A stretch of DNA of 64,000 bases from JAKAGZ01 sp964412105 (GTDB taxonomy: Bacteria; Bacteroidota; Ignavibacteria; Ignavibacteriales; Ignavibacteriaceae). The translations under genes were made by a program, and so were the position numbers. Below the pieces are notes generated by a model, which was given only the letters and a program-made list of their open reading frames with translations, searched no databases and was not told the DNA's origin. Positions 59,791-64,000 of the stretch are shown here, piece after piece. How positions within the stretch are numbered: position 1 is the stretch's first letter; every line of letters begins with the position of its first letter. The stretch is from positions 1 through 64,000 of the forward strand of contig CAYPNM010000001.1 in NCBI GenBank assembly GCA_964412105.1, written 5' to 3'.

Positions 59791-61584
59791 ATGAAACTAT
59801 TATTTTCATACCTTAAGTCTTACTGGAAACTTGTAGTTCTTGCTCTATTTCTTGCAGCCGTAAACCAGGTCTTCTCTTTACTTGATCCCTGGATTTTCAG
59901 GATTGTAATAGACAAGTATGCAACTAAATTCAGCCAGTATACAACCTCGGAATTTTTTAGAGGGGTTAGCCTGCTGCTTGCTGCCGCTGTCGGAGTTGCG
60001 TTTGTATCCAGACTTGCAAAAAATTTCCAGGATTATTTTGTAAATGTTATCACTCAAAGACTTGGAGCAAGGATTTATAATGACGGGATTCAACATTCTC
60101 TTGAGCTACCTTATTCACTTTTTGAAGATCAAAGAAGCGGGCAGACGCTAGGAGTCCTACAAAAAGTGAGGACTGATGTTGAAAAACTGATGAATGCTTT
60201 GATTAATGTTTTATTTACTACACTAGTTGGAGTGATATTTGTTACGATTTACGCGATAAATGTTTACTGGCTTATTGCGCCAGTGTTTTTTTCAGCCGTA
60301 CCGATATTGGGAATAGTTAGTTCTGTCCTTAGCAAGAAAATAAAAAAAATACAAAAGGTCATTGTTACTGAAACTACAGCTCTTGCAGGATCTACTACAG
60401 AATCATTAAGAAACATTGAACTAGTTAAGAGTCTTGGTCTCGGTAACCAGGAAATCGATCGTCTGAATTCAACTACAGATAAAATACTTGTGCTTGAATT
60501 AAAAAAGGTAAAATATATAAGGAGTCTGAGTTTTATTCAGGGAACGATAGTTAATTTTATAAGGACAAGCATTTTGTTCCTTATGCTTTACCTTATTTAT
60601 ATTAGGGCTATAACAGTTGGTGAATTTTTCTCATTATTTATATACTCGTTTTTTATTTTTGGTCCGCTACAAAGCCTAGGTGACATAATAAACACTTATA
60701 GAGAAGCTGAAGTTTCTCTTAACAACTTTGAGGACATTCTTAAACTTCCAATCGAATCAAAGCCAGATCGGCCTGCAACTATTAACGAAATCAATTCGCT
60801 TGTCTTTCAAAATGTTTCTTTTAGACACCAGAGTGCAACTAAGAATGCACTTAATCAAATATCTTTTGAAACAAAAAAAGGTGAGACTATTGCTTTTGTT
60901 GGTCCGTCTGGTTCGGGTAAAACAACATTAGTGAAACTTCTTGTCGGGCTTTATACTCCGAAATCAGGTGAGATTTTTTATAACAATTATTCGGGTGATG
61001 AAATTAATTTCGATCAATTGAGGGAAAAAATAGGATTTGTAACTCAGGATACTCAATTATTTTCGGGGACAATTAAGGAAAATCTTTTGTTTGTTAAGCC
61101 AGGCGCAACCGATGAAGATTGCCTGGAAGTATTGCAGAAAGCAGCTTGTGATAATTTGCTGGCGCGTGCAGATAATGGTATCCACACGATGATTGGTGAG
61201 GGGGGAGTTAAGGTTTCAGGCGGCGAAAAACAAAGACTCTCAATTGCAAGAGCATTGCTAAGGAGACCTAATTTGCTGATTTTTGATGAGGCTACTTCTG
61301 CTCTTGATTCCCTTACAGAGGAGGAAATTACCGGAACAATCAGGGAAATATCTGAACGTGAAGATTTAATAACTATTTTAATTGCTCACAGGCTTTCAAC
61401 TGTTCTTCACGCTGATAGAATTTATGTGCTGGAAAAAGGTCAAATCAATGAATCTGGAAAACACAGGGAATTGCTCGAATTAAAGGGACTTTATTACGCT
61501 ATGTGGAGACAACAAATAGGAGAAGGTGATATTAAATCTGGACAAGATAACTTTAAGGATTTCCAGATAGCATCCAAGAGTTGA
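59791..61584 (+). CDS. ABC exporter, fused permease and ATPase (MsbA-like type)
   Basis: This 597-aa half-transporter has six membrane helices (about 10-320) and an ATPase domain (about 335-570). The Walker A is GPSGSGKTT, the signature VSGGEKQRLSIARAL, the Walker B LLIFDEATSALDS, and the H-loop IAHRLST. The length is normal. Family members export lipids, peptides or drugs. MsbA-like lipid A flipping is possible given the envelope genes in the window, but the sequence does not prove a substrate. It is monocistronic by spacing. Confidence 0.92.
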   Translation: MKLLFSYLKSYWKLVVLALFLAAVNQVFSLLDPWIFRIVIDKYATKFSQYTTSEFFRGVSLLLAAAVGVAFVSRLAKNFQDYFVNVITQRLGARIYNDGIQHSLELPYSLFEDQRSGQTLGVLQKVRTDVEKLMNALINVLFTTLVGVIFVTIYAINVYWLIAPVFFSAVPILGIVSSVLSKKIKKIQKVIVTETTALAGSTTESLRNIELVKSLGLGNQEIDRLNSTTDKILVLELKKVKYIRSLSFIQGTIVNFIRTSILFLMLYLIYIRAITVGEFFSLFIYSFFIFGPLQSLGDIINTYREAEVSLNNFEDILKLPIESKPDRPATINEINSLVFQNVSFRHQSATKNALNQISFETKKGETIAFVGPSGSGKTTLVKLLVGLYTPKSGEIFYNNYSGDEINFDQLREKIGFVTQDTQLFSGTIKENLLFVKPGATDEDCLEVLQKAACDNLLARADNGIHTMIGEGGVKVSGGEKQRLSIARALLRRPNLLIFDEATSALDSLTEEEITGTIREISEREDLITILIAHRLSTVLHADRIYVLEKGQINESGKHRELLELKGLYYAMWRQQIGEGDIKSGQDNFKDFQIASKS

Positions 61585-61783
61585 TGAACTAAAGGCAGGC
61601 TGTAATTCTATATTATTCAATCAGTTATAACAATTCTTAATCATTTGATTACCATTCATCCTTATTTTTTATAAATCAATCCTATTCCTGAATATTTACT
61701 GATGAAAAGTTAAACCTATTATATATGTTTAGCTGTCAAATTTGAAAATTTAATAGGGTTTTAACAATAAATAGGATTAAATA

Positions 61784-62182
61784 ATGAAAAATTTTAAAGT
61801 TATGGGTTTGTTAGCGATCTGCCTGATCTTATTGGCAGGAAATAATTTTGCGCAGGGATGGCAGCAAAGAGGACAGCAAATGCAGGCCGCCAGAATGGAT
61901 ACTCTAAAAAGCAGACTCAAGTTGACGGACAAGCAAGTTAGCCAAATACAGGATATTTTTACAAAATCACGTGAAGAGATATCAAAGATACGCGAAGACA
62001 ATATTGGTGATCGTGATGCTATGATGCAGGCTATGAAAGAGCATAATGACAAGACCTATAATAAAATTGAAAAAGTACTGACCCCTAAACAAAATAAAAT
62101 ATTCCAGCAAATAAAAGCAGACTGGATCAAGCGAGCCGAAGAGCGAAGACAAAATTTCGGTCAACGCAACAGAAATAATTAG
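61784..62182 (+). CDS. Small periplasmic Spy/LTXXQ-like protein
   Basis: This 132-aa protein has a signal peptide (1-23, LAGNNFAQ). A helical mature region carries LKLTDKQVSQIQDIF, the LTxxQ pattern of the CpxP/Spy family, repeated in weaker form as LTPKQNKIFQQI. The ends are Arg/Gln-rich. Spy-type proteins act as envelope chaperones or stress sensors. It starts 38 bases before the MacA-like gene, so the three genes at the window end probably share an operon. Confidence 0.8.
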   Translation: MKNFKVMGLLAICLILLAGNNFAQGWQQRGQQMQAARMDTLKSRLKLTDKQVSQIQDIFTKSREEISKIREDNIGDRDAMMQAMKEHNDKTYNKIEKVLTPKQNKIFQQIKADWIKRAEERRQNFGQRNRNN

Positions 62183-62219
62183 TTATTAATCTTGAACTAA
62201 CAGGTAATTCAATAAAACA

Positions 62220-63533
62220 ATGAAAAAATTATTTAAATCAAAATTATTTTTAATAGCTCTGGCTGTTATAATATTATTTACAGCCGGATATTGGTATTAT
62301 TCTTCATCATCCTCTAGCTCCAATGAGCAATACAGATTTACTACTATTGATAAAGGGAACATTGAATCTATCGTAACAGCTACCGGAACCTTAAACCCGG
62401 TTACAACAGTGCAGGTTGGAAGCCAGGTTTCCGGAATTATTTCAAAAATATTTGTTGATTTTAATTCGCATGTCAAAAAAGGTGAGCTTATTGCACAAAT
62501 TGATACAACAATACTTGTTGCTAATGTTAAGAATGCTGAAACGTCGTTACAAAAAGCACAGGCTCAACTCGAATATTCTACACATGATTTTGAAAGGATG
62601 AAGGCTTTGTATGATAAGAACCTAGCTGCACAATCGGATTATGATCTTTCAAAACAAAATTACGAGCTTGCAAAAGCAAGTGTAGCCTCGGCTAAATTAA
62701 ATCTGGATAATGCTAAAGCTAATCTGGGATACGCATATATTAAAGCTCCAATTGATGGTACAGTAATAGCAAGAAATGTTGATCCCGGACAGACTGTTGC
62801 AGCAAGTTTTTCAGCACCAACATTATTCCTAATTGGCAAGGATCTATCGAAAATGCAGATACTTGCGGATGTTGATGAGAGCGATATTGGTCAGATAAAA
62901 GTAGGACAGAAAGCCCGGTTTACAGTTCAGGCGTATCCATATAAAAAATTTGAAGGAGTAGTTTATCAAATAAGACTTTCTCCAACAACTGTTCAAAATG
63001 TTGTTAACTATACAGTTGTTGTAAATGTTGATAATCAAGATGGTTTTCTTTTGCCAGGTATGACAGCGACAATTGACTTTTTAATTCAAAGCGCTGATGA
63101 TGTGTATAGAGTATCTAATTCAGCCTTGAGGTTCAAGCCCACTCAGGCTATGATTGATCTGATAAGACAAGAATTTCAGAATATGTCAAAGAATATGCCT
63201 GATTCATTAAAAAATAGATTCAAGTCGAGAATGGGGCAGGGAAACAGACAAGGTAGTTTCGGAGGACAGGGATTTTTTGGAAGAGGTAACCAACAAAACG
63301 GACCACAGACATCGGGATCTCTGTGGTATTTTGATGATCAGGGTAAGTTGAGGGTTCTACGCGTACACCTTGGAATAACGGACGGGCAATACACTGAAAT
63401 AAAATCAGACAAAATAAAAGATGGAATGAAAGTTATAAATGGAATCCTTGTTGCTGATGAAACCGGCAGTTCGAGTTCTTCCCCATTTCAGCGGAATGAC
63501 AACCAGCCCCGACAATTAAGAAGAGGATTCTAA
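62220..63533 (+). CDS. Efflux RND/MacA-type periplasmic adaptor subunit
   Basis: This 437-aa membrane fusion protein has one N-terminal membrane helix (about 8-24), then a barrel-sandwich lipoyl domain (ATGTLNPVTTVQVGSQVSG, with IKAPIDGTVIARNVDPGQTV in short form). A helical hairpin between them has QYLEYS-like coils (about 95-155). Beta-barrel and membrane-proximal domains follow. A Gly/Gln/Asn-rich tail lies near residues 335-365 and the end is Arg-rich. The partner ATPase gene starts 10 bases later, so this is the adaptor of a MacAB-TolC-like pump. Confidence 0.92.
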   Translation: MKKLFKSKLFLIALAVIILFTAGYWYYSSSSSSSNEQYRFTTIDKGNIESIVTATGTLNPVTTVQVGSQVSGIISKIFVDFNSHVKKGELIAQIDTTILVANVKNAETSLQKAQAQLEYSTHDFERMKALYDKNLAAQSDYDLSKQNYELAKASVASAKLNLDNAKANLGYAYIKAPIDGTVIARNVDPGQTVAASFSAPTLFLIGKDLSKMQILADVDESDIGQIKVGQKARFTVQAYPYKKFEGVVYQIRLSPTTVQNVVNYTVVVNVDNQDGFLLPGMTATIDFLIQSADDVYRVSNSALRFKPTQAMIDLIRQEFQNMSKNMPDSLKNRFKSRMGQGNRQGSFGGQGFFGRGNQQNGPQTSGSLWYFDDQGKLRVLRVHLGITDGQYTEIKSDKIKDGMKVINGILVADETGSSSSSPFQRNDNQPRQLRRGF

Positions 63534-63543
63534 AAGAGCAGAT

Positions 63544-64000
63544 ATGGCAGAAATTATAATTGAAACAAAAAATTTAATAAAAGACTACCACACAGGTGAT
63601 ATAACAGTAAGAGCCTTAAATGGCATTAATCTTGATATTCATAAAGGGGAATTTGCTGCCATTATGGGCGCTTCCGGCTCAGGTAAATCTACACTTATGA
63701 ATATTCTCGGCTGTCTTGATGTACCTACTTCAGGTGATTATTTTCTTGACGGAGTTCATGTTAATAAATTATCTAAAAATGAATTAGCTGATGTAAGAAA
63801 TCTGAAAATTGGTTTCGTTTTTCAGGGATTCAATTTATTAGCAAGAACCAGTGCTCTTGAAAACGTTGAGATGCCGCTTTTATATAACCGAGCGGTTCAC
63901 TATCCTAATCCGGCCAAACTGGCCAAGGAAGCTCTTGAAAGAGTTGGACTGGGAGACCGGCTGGATCATCACCCAAATCAGTTATCAGGCGGACAGCAAC
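63544..64000 (+). CDS. ABC transporter ATP-binding protein (MacB/LolD type), cut by the window end
   Basis: The start ATG 63544 follows AAAGAGCAGAT. The visible 152 residues have Walker A GASGSGKST, the Q-loop region VFQGFNLLARTSALENV, and the signature LSGGQQ at the very end. The gene continues beyond the window, so it may be a stand-alone ATPase (LolD-like, with a separate permease) or a fused MacB. Only its relation to the upstream MacA-like adaptor argues for the MacB or MacB-like pump class. The Walker B is not in the window. Confidence 0.9.
   Translation, partial: MAEIIIETKNLIKDYHTGDITVRALNGINLDIHKGEFAAIMGASGSGKSTLMNILGCLDVPTSGDYFLDGVHVNKLSKNELADVRNLKIGFVFQGFNLLARTSALENVEMPLLYNRAVHYPNPAKLAKEALERVGLGDRLDHHPNQLSGGQQ

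Noticed and set aside
1..64000. CRISPR arrays, tRNA or rRNA genes, insertion sequences, phage genes and toxin-antitoxin pairs
   Set aside because: I looked for spaced repeats, cloverleaf-like segments, transposase or integrase motifs and small paired genes on both strands and found none.

Overview
The window is a gene-dense, AT-rich bacterial chromosome segment with a core-genome character. It holds no rRNA, tRNA, CRISPR array, insertion sequence or prophage that I can recognise. Several markers point to the Fibrobacteres-Chlorobi-Bacteroidetes (FCB) group: an LpxC-FabZ fusion, a long IspG (672 aa), lipoproteins, a TonB-type outer-membrane receptor and a LytS/LytTR pair. Clear Shine-Dalgarno sites (GGAGG type) and TTGACA-N17-TATATT promoters argue against a typical Bacteroidia member, which usually uses other signals. 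An Ignavibacteria-like, Gram-negative, LPS-making organism is my best inference.

Layout. 1-9.8 kb is an envelope-biogenesis cluster: uppS, bamA, two Skp/OmpH chaperones, lpxD, lpxC-fabZ, lpxA, then a lipoate/octanoate ligase and panB. 9.9-22.7 kb has a secreted propeller protein, a split heptose kinase/adenylyltransferase (rfaE1/rfaE2), tamB, rnr and a large secreted metalloprotease-propeller-barrel protein. 22.7-30.4 kb holds an FmdB zinc ribbon, a lipoprotein, prs, rplY/ctc, pth, a membrane pyrophosphatase and rpsF-ssb-rpsR-rplI, with rpmB convergent. 30.6-42.6 kb contains a YciO protein, dnaG, ispG, a Nif3-like protein with a terminator just before its start, a zinc-ribbon coiled-coil protein, RNase P RNA, recJ, yebC, ruvC, ruvA and an FAH hydrolase.

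42.7-47.1 kb carries minus-strand genes: a secreted protein of unknown function, clpX and a TPR protein. 47.1-50.4 kb is the most accessory-looking part. An ECF sigma factor, a putative membrane anti-sigma factor and two tandem TonB-C-terminal-domain proteins lie between intergenic regions with palindromes, 11-bp tandem repeats and a decayed third TonB-domain copy. 50.4-64 kb has dxr, rseP, a small secreted protein, a LytS/LytTR two-component system, a GT-C mannosyltransferase-like protein with a TonB-dependent receptor, HU, an ABC exporter, a Spy-like protein, a MacA-like adaptor and the start of a MacB/LolD-type ATPase cut by the window end.

Functionally, much of the window builds the outer membrane. 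UppS and Dxr/IspG supply isoprenoid carriers, LpxA/C/D make lipid A, RfaE1/E2 make the heptose donor, and BamA, Skp, TamB and RseP assemble or monitor outer-membrane proteins. No clearly new system is proven. The best leads are the ECF/TonB-domain locus with its relic and palindromes, the promoter-leader-terminator unit in front of the Nif3-like gene, and the three-part protease-propeller-barrel protein.
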